Shown here one piece after another: positions 49,005 to 58,796 of a stretch of DNA of 64,000 bases (positions within the stretch are counted from its first letter, which is position 1; each line of letters opens with the position of its first letter). A model generated the notes under the pieces. It did no database searches and had not been told where the DNA came from. It saw only the letters and a program-made list of their open reading frames with translations. The translations under genes were made by a program, and so were the position numbers. The stretch is from Cyanobacteriota bacterium (GTDB lineage: Bacteria > Cyanobacteriota > Cyanobacteriia > CACIAM-69d): positions 586,120-650,119 of the forward strand of contig JAKRSF010000004.1 in the NCBI GenBank assembly GCA_022402445.1, in the 5' to 3' direction.

Positions 49005-50201
49005 ATGGGCAGTTCAAGGCAAATCGAGGACCGCCACGGGCGGCAGTTTTGGCAACGACTTTGCCAACGGCTTCAGGGTTGGCTGACGATGGCGGTGCGG
49101 CCATGGCGTAGCGATCAAGGTCTGGGCTGGGGGGCGCGATCGCTGGCGATCGCCACCACCCTAGTGCTCACCTGGGGGGTATTCACCAATCCCGCCCAGG
49201 CGGCCCTACCGGCAGGCAACGCCATCACCGATGGGGGGGCACTCCTGCGCAATGCCCTGCCCATTGACAATGGCCCCGTGCGCCAGGTGCAGTCGGACAT
49301 CGAATCCATGGCCGATCTACTGCGGGCGAAGCGCTGGAGCCCCGTCGGAGCCAAGGCCAAAAATGCGGCCCGCATCCTGACCTACGATCGCGATGCCCTG
49401 CTGGCGTCGGTGCGCCCCGAGGAACAGACCCAAGCCGCCGCCATCCTCGATGACCTGGCCGCGCGGGTGGAAAGCATCCGGGAAGCCGTCGAAAACCGCG
49501 ATCGCGAAGCGGTCTGGACCGAGCGCCGCCAATTCCTCAACGCCCTCAGCACCCTCGAAGAATCCATGGTGCAAGGGTTCCCCTACGAGGTGCCCGCCGA
49601 ATACGCGAACCTGCCCCAGCTCAAGGGCCGCGCCACGATCGCCTTTGAAACCACCCAAGGCCCCATCACCGCCGTGGTGGATGGCTACAGCGCCCCGGTG
49701 ACCGCCGGTAATTTTGTCGATTTGGTGCAGCGCGGTTTCTATGACGGCCTGAAATTCACCCGCGCCGAAGATTCCTATGTGCTCCAGTTCGGCGATCCGG
49801 AGGGGAAAGAAGAGGGCTTTATTGACCCGAAAACTGGCGAATATCGCGCTATTCCCCTAGAGATCCTGGCCCAGGGGGATACGGAACCCACCTACGGCAT
49901 CACCCTCGAAGATGCGGGCCGCTATGGGGATTTGCCCGTACTGCCGTTCTCGTCCTACGGTACCCTGGCCATGGCCCGCCCGGAGCCGGACCCCAATGGC
50001 GCATCCTCCCAGGTGTTCTTCTTCCTGCTGGACAATGAACTGACGCCGCCCGGTCTGAACCTGCTGGATGGGCGCTATGCGGTCTTTGGCTATACGGTGG
50101 ATGGCCGCAAGGATGTGCTGGGCAAACTGAGCGCTGGCGATCAAATCCTGTCGGCGAAGGTGATCAGCGGGGCCGAGAATTTGGTGCTGCCCGCGTCCTA
50201 G
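49005..50201 (+). CDS. Lumenal cyclophilin-type peptidyl-prolyl isomerase (TLP40/CYP38-like)
   Basis: 398 residues. A signal peptide ends NPAQAALP (about residue 66 from ATG 49005; a start at 49089 would give a more usual signal length). Residues about 75-190 are a helical bundle (SDIESMADLLRAKRWSPVGAK...) like that of plant CYP38/TLP40. The C-terminal half is a cyclophilin domain (IAFETTQGPITAVVDGYSAPVTAGNFVDLVQRGFYDGLKF), with diverged active-site residues. The plant homologue assists PSII assembly in the thylakoid lumen; the same is inferred here. Confidence 0.88.
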   Translation: MGSSRQIEDRHGRQFWQRLCQRLQGWLTMAVRPWRSDQGLGWGARSLAIATTLVLTWGVFTNPAQAALPAGNAITDGGALLRNALPIDNGPVRQVQSDIESMADLLRAKRWSPVGAKAKNAARILTYDRDALLASVRPEEQTQAAAILDDLAARVESIREAVENRDREAVWTERRQFLNALSTLEESMVQGFPYEVPAEYANLPQLKGRATIAFETTQGPITAVVDGYSAPVTAGNFVDLVQRGFYDGLKFTRAEDSYVLQFGDPEGKEEGFIDPKTGEYRAIPLEILAQGDTEPTYGITLEDAGRYGDLPVLPFSSYGTLAMARPEPDPNGASSQVFFFLLDNELTPPGLNLLDGRYAVFGYTVDGRKDVLGKLSAGDQILSAKVISGAENLVLPAS

Positions 50202-50240
50202 GGAAGGGGGTCAAATTTCCCTTCCTCAACCGATTATTCC

Positions 50241-50346
50241 GTAGGGGCGGGGTTTCCCCGCCCAGCCCCCACCGACATCGATCGCCCCAAGGTTGAACGG
50301 GTTTGGGGTGATCGGTGGGGCGAGGGTTGGGAAACCCAACCCCTAC
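50241..50346. repeat. MITE-like repeat, copy 2
   Basis: 106-base element with ends GTAGGGG and CCCCTAC. Terminal hairpins are CGGGGTTTCCCCG on the left and TTGGGAAACCCAA on the right. It is related to copy 1 at 47083-47222 mainly in its ends and GC-rich centre. It lies 39 bases after the cyclophilin gene, between it and the ho1 terminator. Confidence 0.7.
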
Positions 50347-50380
50347 GACAACGGAATTGATAGCACGCCCTTATGACCGA

Positions 50381-50429
50381 AAAAATCGCGATCGCGCCTC
50401 AGACCCAGGGTGGTTTCAGCGCGATCGCG
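50381..50429 (-). terminator. ho1 terminator built from two HIP1 sites
   Basis: CGCGATCGCGC (50387-50397) and GCGCGATCGCG (50419-50429) form a perfect 11-base stem. On the minus strand it is followed by ATTTTTT, about 35-80 bases after the ho1 stop. Confidence 0.75.
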
Positions 50430-50464
50430 GTTTAGTTTTGTTGATGGTTTAAGTCAACGGGGAA

Positions 50465-51187
50465 TTACTGGCCCGCAGCGGGGGTAAATTCCGTGCTGCC
50501 CCGGCTCTTGCGGCGGGTGAGGGAATTGAACAGCATCTGGCCGATCGCCTTGATCAGATTGCCCTCCAGTTCCCCAAACATCTTCATGTTCATGCCAAAG
50601 GCCGCATTGGCCTCATCGACGATGCGATCGGCCGTCGCCTCATCCACCGGCAGCCCATCGAGGGTGGCGCGGTACTGGGTTTTGAACGCCTTCTCATCGG
50701 ACACCTGGGCGAACTCGTAGAACGCCGTGCCCTGACCGTCCTGGAGCCCCATGGCCGTCACGGCAATCTTCTTGAGGATTTGGCCGCCCGACAGATCCCC
50801 CAGGTAGCGGGTGTAGGAATGGGCCACCAGCAGTTCCGGCGCGGTGCGGGCGATCTCCTGGATGCGCGCCACATACTCCTGGGCCACGGGCGACGGGGCC
50901 ACCGTATCGCGCCAGTTGCTGCCGAAGTAGTAGGCCAAATCCTGCTCTAGGGCCAGCTTGCGATCGAGTTCCGGGAAACGGATCTGCGACACGATCGGGT
51001 GATCCAGCAGCTTATCCATTTCCGCTTCCATGGCGGAATAGACAAAGTAAAGGTTGGCCACCAGGCGACGGTAGGAATTCTTTTCGACGACGCCGCGCAG
51101 GAAGCACCGCACAAAGCCCATGTTCTCGGCCATGGAGTGGGACTTCTTGGTGCCCTCGCGCAGTTTGATGGCTAAATTGCTGCTCAT
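50465..51187 (-). CDS. ho1: Heme oxygenase (HO1)
   Basis: 240-residue ferredoxin-dependent heme oxygenase that opens heme to biliverdin, the precursor of phycobilins. The proximal histidine is H17 in LREGTKKSHSMAEN. The distal-helix signature YTRYLGDLSGGQILKK is present. The start ATG 51187 (MSSNLAIKLREG) matches the family; the open frame upstream to 51289 is not coding. It is a single gene with a HIP1-built terminator. Confidence 0.96.
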   Translation of the reverse strand: MSSNLAIKLREGTKKSHSMAENMGFVRCFLRGVVEKNSYRRLVANLYFVYSAMEAEMDKLLDHPIVSQIRFPELDRKLALEQDLAYYFGSNWRDTVAPSPVAQEYVARIQEIARTAPELLVAHSYTRYLGDLSGGQILKKIAVTAMGLQDGQGTAFYEFAQVSDEKAFKTQYRATLDGLPVDEATADRIVDEANAAFGMNMKMFGELEGNLIKAIGQMLFNSLTRRKSRGSTEFTPAAGQ

Positions 51188-51561
51188 GTTAAAACGTCCG
51201 CATGGATTGCTTATGGGGAGGCGCGATCGCGTTTTCGGAGGTCGCACGGTACCACAGACCGGCAATAGCACCGCGAAAACGGGCCTCAATGTCCCAGCGT
51301 AGCTCGATTTTTTGGGGCTCTTTATTAAAAAGTCTTAAGGTTCTTTACACTCGATCGCGTTCTGCGGCGACGGATGACGGAACGTTGCGGTGGGAAATGC
51401 GCGATCGCGGCGGTGGCGGTCGGACGAATCGGGCGATTTGCGGCAAGGCGCGCCTTTAGAATAGGGGGTCCGGCGATCGCGTCGCCGATTGCCGTCATGC
51501 TTGAGCCATACCGGTTCGCCCATTCGTCCATCATTCCCTCAGTCAAGGAAAACCCACCATC
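51188..51561. other. Divergent region between ho1 and gltX
   Basis: 374 bases. Open frames crossing it are shadows without protein-like pattern. An AT-rich patch at 51308-51350 (TTTATTAAAAAGTCTTAAGG, then TTCTTTACAC) is the likely ho1 promoter zone; TTTACA there resembles a half-site of the RpaB light-response motif. No clear gltX promoter was found. Confidence 0.4.
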
Positions 51562-53016
51562 GTGACCGTTCGCGTTCGCCTCGCCCCTAGCCCCACGGGA
51601 AATCTACACATCGGCACCGCCCGCACGGCGGTGTTCAACTGGCTCTTTGCCCGCCACCACGGCGGTACATTTGTCCTGCGCGTTGAGGATACGGATCTGG
51701 AGCGATCGCGCCCGGAATACACCCAAAACATCCTCGACGGCCTCACCTGGCTGGGGCTGACCTGGGATGAGGGGCCATTTTTCCAGTCCGAGCGCCTCGA
51801 TCTCTACCGCCAAGCGATCCAAACCCTGCTCGATCGCGGCCTCGCCTACCGCTGCTACACCAGTTCCGAAGAGCTCGACCAACTGCGGGAGCGCCAAAAG
51901 GCCCGCAATGAGGCCCCCCGCTACGACAACCGCCACCGGGATCTGACCGCAGAGCAGGAGCAAGCGTTTATTGCCGAAGGGCGTCAGCCGGTGATCCGCT
52001 TCAAAATCGACGATCGCCGGGTGATCACCTGGACCGATCTGGTGCGCGGCACGGTCACCTGGAAGGCCAGCGATCTCGGCGGCGATATGGTCATTGCCCG
52101 GGCCGCCAGCGGCGATGCGATCGGTCAGCCCCTCTATAACCTGGCCGTGGTGGTAGATGACATTGATATGAAAATCAGCCATGTCATTCGCGGCGAAGAC
52201 CATATTGCCAATACGGCCAAGCAAATCCTGCTCTACGAAGCCCTGGGGGCAACGGTGCCGGAATTTGCCCATACGCCCCTGATTTTGAACAGCGAAGGGC
52301 GCAAACTCTCGAAGCGCGATGGGGTGACCTCCGTGGCGGAATTCCAGGCCATGGGCTACACCGCCGAAGCCTTGGCGAACTATATGACCCTGCTGGGCTG
52401 GTCGTCGCCGGATTCGACCCAGGAGGTGTTTACCCTGACCGAGGCGGCCAAGGTGTTTGGCTTCGAGCGGGTGAACCGGGCCGGCGCAAAATTCGATTGG
52501 GATAAGCTCAACTGGCTCAACGGCCAATATCTCCACCGGATGCCGAGCGATCGCCTGCTGGATCTGCTGATGCCCCGGTGGGCGGCGGCGGGCTATGAAT
52601 TTGACCCGCAGGGCGATCGCCCCTGGCTGGAACCGTTGGCGGCCCTGTTGGCGACGGCCATGATCCGGCTTGATGAGGCGGCCACGGTGGCGAAGCTCTT
52701 CTTTGAGACGCCCTTGACCTATGACGAGGCGGCCACGGCCCATCTCCAACAGGAGGGCATTGCCCCAATTCTGGAGGCGACGATCGCGGCGATCGCGGCG
52801 ACGGAGGGCGAGCTGGATTCAGAGGCCGCCGGGGCCATTGTGAAGGACGTGGTGAAAACCTCCGGCGCGAAGAAGGGGCTGGTGATGCGGACGTTGCGGG
52901 CGGCGCTGATGGGGGCCATGCAGGGGCCGGAGATGGTGCCCTCGTGGCTGGTGCTGCACCGGCGCGGGGTGGATGGCGATCGCCTGACGGCGGCGTTGGC
53001 CCTGGCCCAGGGGTAG
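51562..53016 (+). CDS. gltX: Glutamyl-tRNA synthetase
   Basis: 484-residue class I synthetase with HIGTA ([17 protein letters not shown]) and KLSKRDG motifs. It charges tRNA-Glu, feeding both protein and, through hemA, tetrapyrrole synthesis. The start is GTG 51562 ([13 protein letters not shown]). No neighbouring gene appears cotranscribed. Confidence 0.96.
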   Translation: MTVRVRLAPSPTGNLHIGTARTAVFNWLFARHHGGTFVLRVEDTDLERSRPEYTQNILDGLTWLGLTWDEGPFFQSERLDLYRQAIQTLLDRGLAYRCYTSSEELDQLRERQKARNEAPRYDNRHRDLTAEQEQAFIAEGRQPVIRFKIDDRRVITWTDLVRGTVTWKASDLGGDMVIARAASGDAIGQPLYNLAVVVDDIDMKISHVIRGEDHIANTAKQILLYEALGATVPEFAHTPLILNSEGRKLSKRDGVTSVAEFQAMGYTAEALANYMTLLGWSSPDSTQEVFTLTEAAKVFGFERVNRAGAKFDWDKLNWLNGQYLHRMPSDRLLDLLMPRWAAAGYEFDPQGDRPWLEPLAALLATAMIRLDEAATVAKLFFETPLTYDEAATAHLQQEGIAPILEATIAAIAATEGELDSEAAGAIVKDVVKTSGAKKGLVMRTLRAALMGAMQGPEMVPSWLVLHRRGVDGDRLTAALALAQG

Positions 53017-53206
53017 GGATCTCGCGCCACAACGGTTGGAAAGGGTGGATGGGGGCGGCCCGCGATCGCGGGGGTGAGTTGCTAAACTGGCCTGCGATAT
53101 GGCGGCGCGGGGCCTTGTGTCGGTGACCTTGGTGAAGGTTGCGCCATGATTTGCCGGTGCAGTCCCGCGATCGCCCCCCTCACACCCACACCCACCCGAC
53201 AGCTCT

Positions 53207-54385
53207 ATGGCTATTTCCCCTGGCGACATCCGTGGCCGATCGCCCCTCCGACCCCGCTGGTCCTTCGGCTCAATCGGCTCAGTCGGCTCCATGGCGTTTT
53301 TGGCGACCTGTGCCGTGGCCCTGGTGACCCCAGCGGCGCGGGCGATCGTTCTGCCGGATGCCCCCGCGATCGCGGTACCCACAGCCAATTCCACGGCCAA
53401 TTCATGGCTCGCCCAGGCCAACAATCCCCAACTCAACCAGCTCATCGAACAGGGGCAGCAACTGGTGGAACAGCGGGACTGGGAAGCGGCGGCCCAGGTC
53501 TATCAACGGGCGGCCCAACTGGACGGCCAAAACGCCCGCATCCACTCCGGCCTCGGCTACGTGCGGGCCATGCAGCAAAATTATCCAGCGGCGGCGGCGG
53601 CCTATCGGCAGGCGGTGGCCCTGGCCCCCCAGGAGGCGGAATTTCACTATGCCCTGGGCTTCTCCCTCGCCAACGCGGGGGACTATGACGGCGCGATCGC
53701 GGCCTACCGCCAATCCGTCACCCTCGATCCGAGGCGCGAAAACGGGTTCATGGGCCTCGGGGCCGTCCTCTTTCGCCAGGAAAACTACGGCGGCGCGATC
53801 CAAGCCTACCGCCAAGCCCTCACCCTCAACCCCCGCAACGCCAAGGCCCAGGAATTTGTGGGCACGTCCTACCTACTCCTGGGGGATTTGCCCCGCGCCG
53901 CCGAAGAACTCCAGCAGGCCCTCGTCCTCAACCCCCGCAACGATGGGGCACACCTGAATTTGGGCCTGGTGCGCCTGCGCCTGGGGGATGCCGCCGCCGC
54001 GCGCCAATCCTTTGAGCAGGCGGCCCGCCTCAATCCCCGCAACGGTGATGTGCAGCTTCAGATCGCCCGCATCCTAGAGCAGGAAAATGACCTCGAAGGG
54101 GCGATCCAAGCCTATCAACGGGTGCTGACCGTCGAACCCCAGCGGGCGGACATCCATCGGGCGATCGCGGCCCTGTGGGAACGAAAGGATGATCCCCTCA
54201 TGGCGATCATTGCCTACCGCCGTTTGGTGGACCTGGAACCCAATGATGCCAGCGCCCGCCTTGGCCTGGGTAGAGCCCTCCTGCGCCAGCGTCGCTACTT
54301 TGAAGCGCGCCAGGAATTGGAGCGGGCGTTGGAGATGGGGGCGCAGGAGGCGCAGGATCTGCTGGGGGAACTGCCCGATCGCTAG
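53207..54385 (+). CDS. Exported TPR-repeat protein
   Basis: 392 residues. An N-terminal signal (about 28-46, MAFLATCAVALVTPAARA) suggests export to the periplasm or lumen. From about residue 70 to the end there are about nine tetratricopeptide repeats, each starting with a Y/F-x-x-A-x-x-x-Y pattern (AAQVYQRAAQLDGQNA, AIAAYRQSVTLDPRRE, AIQAYRQALTLNPRNA and so on). Such a protein is a scaffold; the partner is unknown. Confidence 0.85.
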   Translation: MAISPGDIRGRSPLRPRWSFGSIGSVGSMAFLATCAVALVTPAARAIVLPDAPAIAVPTANSTANSWLAQANNPQLNQLIEQGQQLVEQRDWEAAAQVYQRAAQLDGQNARIHSGLGYVRAMQQNYPAAAAAYRQAVALAPQEAEFHYALGFSLANAGDYDGAIAAYRQSVTLDPRRENGFMGLGAVLFRQENYGGAIQAYRQALTLNPRNAKAQEFVGTSYLLLGDLPRAAEELQQALVLNPRNDGAHLNLGLVRLRLGDAAAARQSFEQAARLNPRNGDVQLQIARILEQENDLEGAIQAYQRVLTVEPQRADIHRAIAALWERKDDPLMAIIAYRRLVDLEPNDASARLGLGRALLRQRRYFEARQELERALEMGAQEAQDLLGELPDR

Positions 54386-54406
54386 GGGGCGTTCACGCTG
54401 GATCAC

Positions 54407-55384
54407 TCACTCCTCGACCCGATAGCCAAATTCCTGGAGGCGCGATCGCGACTGCCGCCAGTTGGGGCGCACATTCACAAACAGTTCCAGATGCACCTTG
54501 CCATCGATGAGGCGCTGGATCTGCTGGCGGGCGGCGGTGCCAATGAGCTTGAGCATACTGCCGCCCTTGCCGATGAGGATGCCCTTCTGGGAATCGCGCT
54601 CCACGTGGATCGCCGCCTGGATGCGGGTGAGTTTCGGGTCCGACTCGTCCACCCGCTCGACGGAAATGGCGACGGAGTGGGGCACCTCTTCGCGGGTATG
54701 TAGCAAAATCTGTTCGCGAATTAATTCCCCCATCACGAACCGCTCCGGGCGATCGGTCACCAGGTCCGGCGGGTAGTAGTAGGGGCCGGGGTCGAGGCGG
54801 GAGACGATCTGGCTTAGCAGCTCCTCGATGCCTTCCCCCGTGGTGGCGGAAAATTTGGCGATGCCCCAGCCGTGGTCCGCCGCGATCGCGCGGTAGCCCT
54901 CATCCAGCGCCTCATCCGTCTGCAAATCCGCCTTATTGATACCCACGATCGCCGGAACCCCCGCCGCCTCGACCCATCGGGCCACAAACTCATCCCCGCG
55001 CCCCGCCGCCACGGACCCATCCACCACCATCAGGGCCACATCGGCGGAATTGAGGGCATTTTGGGCATTTTTCACCAGCACTTCCCCCAGGGCATGGTGG
55101 GGTTTATGGATTCCCGGCGTATCCACCAGGATGATTTGGGCCGTCGGCAGGGTCAAAATCCCCTGGAGGCGGTTGCGGGTGGTTTGGGCCGTGGGGGAAA
55201 CGATCGCCACCTTCTGCCCCACCAGGCCATTGAGCAGCGTGGATTTACCCACATTGGGGCGGCCCACGATGGTGGCAAATCCGGAGCGGAACCCCTCCGG
55301 CGCGATGGGGATGGTCCCGCCTAGGGCGCTCAGATCGGAGGACGGCTCGGCGATCGATTCCAGGGTCGGATCAGGGGTAGACAA
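54407..55384 (-). CDS. era: GTPase Era
   Basis: 325-residue GTPase for 16S rRNA maturation and 30S assembly. The G1 motif GRPNVGKST is at residues 41-49; DTPG (G3) and NKAD (G4) follow. A C-terminal KH domain (IQAAIHVERDSQKGILIGKGGSMLK) ends the protein. It converges with the TPR gene, with 21 bases between stops. Confidence 0.96.
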   Translation of the reverse strand: MSTPDPTLESIAEPSSDLSALGGTIPIAPEGFRSGFATIVGRPNVGKSTLLNGLVGQKVAIVSPTAQTTRNRLQGILTLPTAQIILVDTPGIHKPHHALGEVLVKNAQNALNSADVALMVVDGSVAAGRGDEFVARWVEAAGVPAIVGINKADLQTDEALDEGYRAIAADHGWGIAKFSATTGEGIEELLSQIVSRLDPGPYYYPPDLVTDRPERFVMGELIREQILLHTREEVPHSVAISVERVDESDPKLTRIQAAIHVERDSQKGILIGKGGSMLKLIGTAARQQIQRLIDGKVHLELFVNVRPNWRQSRSRLQEFGYRVEE

Positions 55385-55477
55385 CGGCGGATATCCAGAG
55401 TGCGATTCCCCTGCATCTTAGAAGTTTTTGCCCGGAATCTTCGCCCCGGCTCTTGACCTAGGGGGGTCGCCCCACCG

Positions 55478-56977
55478 TCAGGGGGAACAGTCGAGGCAGT
55501 CGTGATAGGGCTTGGAGTCGCCGCGATCGCGCGGGGCAATGTCCTGGGGAATTTCCAGATGGAACGTGGTGCCCACACCGGGCTCCGAATCGAGCCAAAT
55601 GCGCCCCCCGTGGCGATCGACGATCGCCCCCTTCGCGATCGACAGGCCCAGACCCGTGCCGACTCCGGGGGGTTTGGTGGTGAAAAACGACTCAAAGATT
55701 TTTTGCTGGATCTCCGGCGGGATACCTGGGCCGTTGTCACTGACGGAAATTTGCACCATGGCCGCCCCGCCCTGGGCCTCCGGAGCCGCGATCGCCCGGG
55801 TCGCGATCGTCAACTGGGGACCGCCGCCGTCCGTGTAGCGATCGCCCTGGGCCGCCTCCTCCATCGCATCGAGGGCATTGCCCAGCAAATTCATCAGCGC
55901 CCGCTCGATCGCCCCCGGATAGCACGTCACCGGCGGCAGGGGGTCGAGCGATCGCGTCACCTGCACATCCGCCCGCCGCCCGCGCCCCTTGAGCCGATTC
56001 GCCACAATCGTGAGGGTATGGTCAATCGTCTCCCGCAGATCCACCGTTTGCGGCTGGGTATCGTCCGATCGCGACACCGCCCGCAACGCCGACACCGTGC
56101 GATAAATGCGCTCTAGGCCCACCTGCATCGAATCGAGCACCTTTGGGAGATCCTCCCCCAGAAAATCCAGCTCGATATCCTCAATGCGCGCCGCGATTTC
56201 CGGCGGCGGCTCCGGCAAATATTGTTGGTAAAGCTGCACCAACCCCAGCAAATCCTGGGCGTATTGGGTCACCGGATCGAGGTTGCCGCGCACAAACCCC
56301 ACCGGATTATTGAGATCGTGGGCAATGCCCGCCAGCATCCGCCCCAGGGTCGAGAGGCGCTCCGCCTCCAGCAGGGCCGCCCGGGCTGAGGTTAATTCCC
56401 GCTCCCGTTCCGCTAGGGTGTCCTGGGTTGCCTTGAGGGTCTCCTCCAGTGCCTTGTATTCCGTAATGTCCTCCACGAAGCCTTCGTAGTAGAGAAGCTC
56501 GCCGTCGTCGTCATAGACCGATCGGGCGCTTTCACGAATCCACAGGACGGTGCCATCCTTGCGGCGCACCTGGGACTCGAAGCCGTTGATGCTGCCTTCC
56601 TGGGCCATGATCCGCACGAAGGTGTCGCGATCGCCAGGGTTGGTGTAGAGTTGGTGCCCCACATTGGTGAGGGCCGCCACCAGGGCCGCCGGTGAGTCGT
56701 AGCCATACAGCCGTGCGAGGGCGCGGTTGGCGCTCATGTACCGCCCGTCCGGCGTGGTTTGAAAGATACCCGCGATTGCATTTTCCACAATGCTACGGTA
56801 GCTGGCGTTGATGCCCTTGACCATGCGCGATCGCAATTCCGGACTGTGGGGACTGAGGCGGGGGGGCTTGGGGGCGGGGCTGGGGCTGGGAATGGTAGGG
56901 CTGCCACCGGCGTCGTCGAGGTTGCGGTGGGGCTGCCGGGTGTGGCGATTGAAAAAAGCCAGGTATTCCGCTGTCAT
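55478..56977 (-). CDS. PAS-domain sensor histidine kinase
   Basis: 499 residues. A Pro/Ser-rich N-terminus is followed by one PAS domain (about 55-168; IVENAIAGIFQTTPDGRYMSANRALARLYGY) with a PAC segment. A coiled coil leads to the dimerisation helix with phospho-acceptor H220 in AGIAHDLNNPVG. The ATPase domain has NLLGNALDAM (N box), DNGPGIP (G1) and GTGLGLSIAKGAI (G2). There is no membrane helix, so it is a cytosolic sensor. No response regulator is adjacent, making it an orphan kinase. The start is ATG 56977; GTG 56992 is an alternative. Confidence 0.9.
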   Translation of the reverse strand: MTAEYLAFFNRHTRQPHRNLDDAGGSPTIPSPSPAPKPPRLSPHSPELRSRMVKGINASYRSIVENAIAGIFQTTPDGRYMSANRALARLYGYDSPAALVAALTNVGHQLYTNPGDRDTFVRIMAQEGSINGFESQVRRKDGTVLWIRESARSVYDDDGELLYYEGFVEDITEYKALEETLKATQDTLAERERELTSARAALLEAERLSTLGRMLAGIAHDLNNPVGFVRGNLDPVTQYAQDLLGLVQLYQQYLPEPPPEIAARIEDIELDFLGEDLPKVLDSMQVGLERIYRTVSALRAVSRSDDTQPQTVDLRETIDHTLTIVANRLKGRGRRADVQVTRSLDPLPPVTCYPGAIERALMNLLGNALDAMEEAAQGDRYTDGGGPQLTIATRAIAAPEAQGGAAMVQISVSDNGPGIPPEIQQKIFESFFTTKPPGVGTGLGLSIAKGAIVDRHGGRIWLDSEPGVGTTFHLEIPQDIAPRDRGDSKPYHDCLDCSP

Positions 56978-57307
56978 CACTATGGTTTCCACCGCTTGCC
57001 CTGTTCTTCTCCATTATCGGTGCGACCTTGGCGGGTTCCTGTGACGGGACGATGGTTTTGGCGTGATGTGAAGGGGCGGTTTGTGGCGATCGCGGTAACC
57101 GACTGCGATGATCCTGAGGTTAAGGAACCGCGATCGTGATCATTGACAATTCCCGATCCGCTAGGCCATCCCCCTGGGGGACGGGTGCAACGGGTGGGGC
57201 ACATCGGGGGGTCGGGATCGGTGGCCGTCGCGATCGCTTCGGAGCAAACTGGGGAACTATGGCACCATGGCCCCAACGCCCGTGCTGAAACGTTTCTCCC
57301 AACACCC
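56978..57307. other. Divergent region between the histidine kinase and methyltransferase genes
   Basis: 330 bases. A plus-strand frame is open from a TTG at 57143 but has no protein-like pattern before ATG 57308. TTGACA at 57143-57148 would be a good -35, but no -10 lies at correct spacing. Otherwise nothing is seen. Confidence 0.4.
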
Positions 57308-58675
57308 ATGACTGCCGACAATCCCGCGATCGCGCCCCAGACGGACACCCCCACGGACGCCCCCCCGGACGATCTGCTCGCCAAAATTCGCGCCCAGTTT
57401 GACCGCGCCCCCTATCCGCGCATTGCCCTCGATACCCTGCCGCCCCCCCCTAAGCTCTACTACCACAGCGTCCAGACGGCCTTCTATCGCCGGGATCAGC
57501 GGGTGGTGGATCCGGCGGGCATGGACATTCTAGACGTCGGTTGCGGCAGCGGCTTTGGCACCATGGCCCTGGCGATCGCGAATCCGGGGGCCACGGTGGT
57601 GGGGGCGGACCTGTCGCCCGCGTCGGTGGATCTGGCCCAAAAGCGCCTGGGGCATCACGGCCTGGGCGATCGCGCCGAATTCGTCACCCTTTCCCTCGAA
57701 GAATTGGCCCAGTTGGGGCGGCAGTTTGACTACATCAACTGCGACGAGCTGCTGTACCTCCAGCCGGACCCCGCCGCCAGCCTCGCCGCCATGGGCGCAG
57801 TCCTCAAACCCCACGGCATCATCCGCGCCAATCTCCACAGCCGCCACCAGCGCAGCGAATATTTTAAGGCACAGCAAATCGCGTCCATGCTGGGGCTGCT
57901 GGACGACAATCCGGGGGAATTCGAGGTGGAAGCCTTTAGTGACCTGTTCGACGCCCTGCGGGATGACTGTCGCCTCAAGGCCCGCACCTGGAACAAGGAC
58001 AACCGGGAGCAGGAGGAAAAGATGATGATGAATTTCCTCTTCCAGGGCGATCGCGGCTTCACGGTGCCGGACTTGTTTGACATGCTGGGCGCGGCGGATC
58101 TGGAATTCGTCAGCATGATCAACTGGCAGGGCTGGAATCTTCTGGAGCTTTTCAAGGATCAGGAGGAACTGCCGGCGTTCCTGGCGATGGGGCTAGACAT
58201 GGCGGAGGAGGCGGACAAACTCGCCCTCTACGAACTGCTGCATTTTGAGCATCGCCTCATTGACTTTTGGTGCAGCCACCCGGACGCGGGCGATCGCGAC
58301 TGGACCCCCGTGGAGGAATGGGAGCCGGAGGACTGGGAAGCAACGGTGGTGCATCTGCATCCCCAACTGCACACGGACGAATTCCGCCAAGCATTGGAGG
58401 CGGCGGCCCTCGATGGCAAAAACCTCAACATGAATGACCATTTGCCCTTCCCCTGGGGGCTGGCGACGGTCAGTAGCGCCATGGCGGGTCTGCTGGCACC
58501 GTTGTTCAGTGGCCCGAAATCCTTTGAGGACCTGGTGGCGGCGGGGCGGCGATCGCGCCCGGTGGATCCCGTCACCCTCGATCCCATGGGGCCGGATCAG
58601 GCCATGGCCCCCCTGCGCTACCTCCTGCGGGAATTTGTGAAGGCGGGCTATGTCTTCGTCGAGCCGATGGCCTAA
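57308..58675 (+). CDS. SAM-dependent methyltransferase, large two-domain type (first paralogue)
   Basis: 455 residues. The N-terminal class I methyltransferase has the SAM motif ILDVGCGSGFG at residues 74-84, acidic post-motif VGADLSPAS, and FDYINCDELLYLQPDP as motif IV. It is followed by a C-terminal domain of about 220 residues (FLFQGDRGFTVPDLFDMLGAADLEF, LLHFEHRLIDFWCSHP, HLHPQLHTDEFRQ...) ending in a short helical tail. The long C-terminal half is reminiscent of the regulatory domain of protein-lysine methyltransferases that modify surface proteins; this is inference. The next gene is a paralogue of the same length, and both precede a pilin gene. Confidence 0.8.
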   Translation: MTADNPAIAPQTDTPTDAPPDDLLAKIRAQFDRAPYPRIALDTLPPPPKLYYHSVQTAFYRRDQRVVDPAGMDILDVGCGSGFGTMALAIANPGATVVGADLSPASVDLAQKRLGHHGLGDRAEFVTLSLEELAQLGRQFDYINCDELLYLQPDPAASLAAMGAVLKPHGIIRANLHSRHQRSEYFKAQQIASMLGLLDDNPGEFEVEAFSDLFDALRDDCRLKARTWNKDNREQEEKMMMNFLFQGDRGFTVPDLFDMLGAADLEFVSMINWQGWNLLELFKDQEELPAFLAMGLDMAEEADKLALYELLHFEHRLIDFWCSHPDAGDRDWTPVEEWEPEDWEATVVHLHPQLHTDEFRQALEAAALDGKNLNMNDHLPFPWGLATVSSAMAGLLAPLFSGPKSFEDLVAAGRRSRPVDPVTLDPMGPDQAMAPLRYLLREFVKAGYVFVEPMA

Positions 58676-58796
58676 TCCCCCAGGCTGAGAAGGTTTGGCT
58701 AATTTCTTGCCCGTTTTTGCCAATTTTGTGACCGCTAATGGTCCGCCCGTCGCGTTCAGTCGTTGCGTCCAGTCGTCGCGTTTAAGTAGTTTCCCC

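Noticed and set aside
57143-57171. TTGACA as a promoter for the methyltransferase genes
   Set aside because: No -10-like hexamer lies 15-19 bases downstream.
57143-57307. Upstream extension of the first methyltransferase
   Set aside because: TTG start, Gly/His-rich filler sequence, and the paralogue begins at the position equivalent to ATG 57308.
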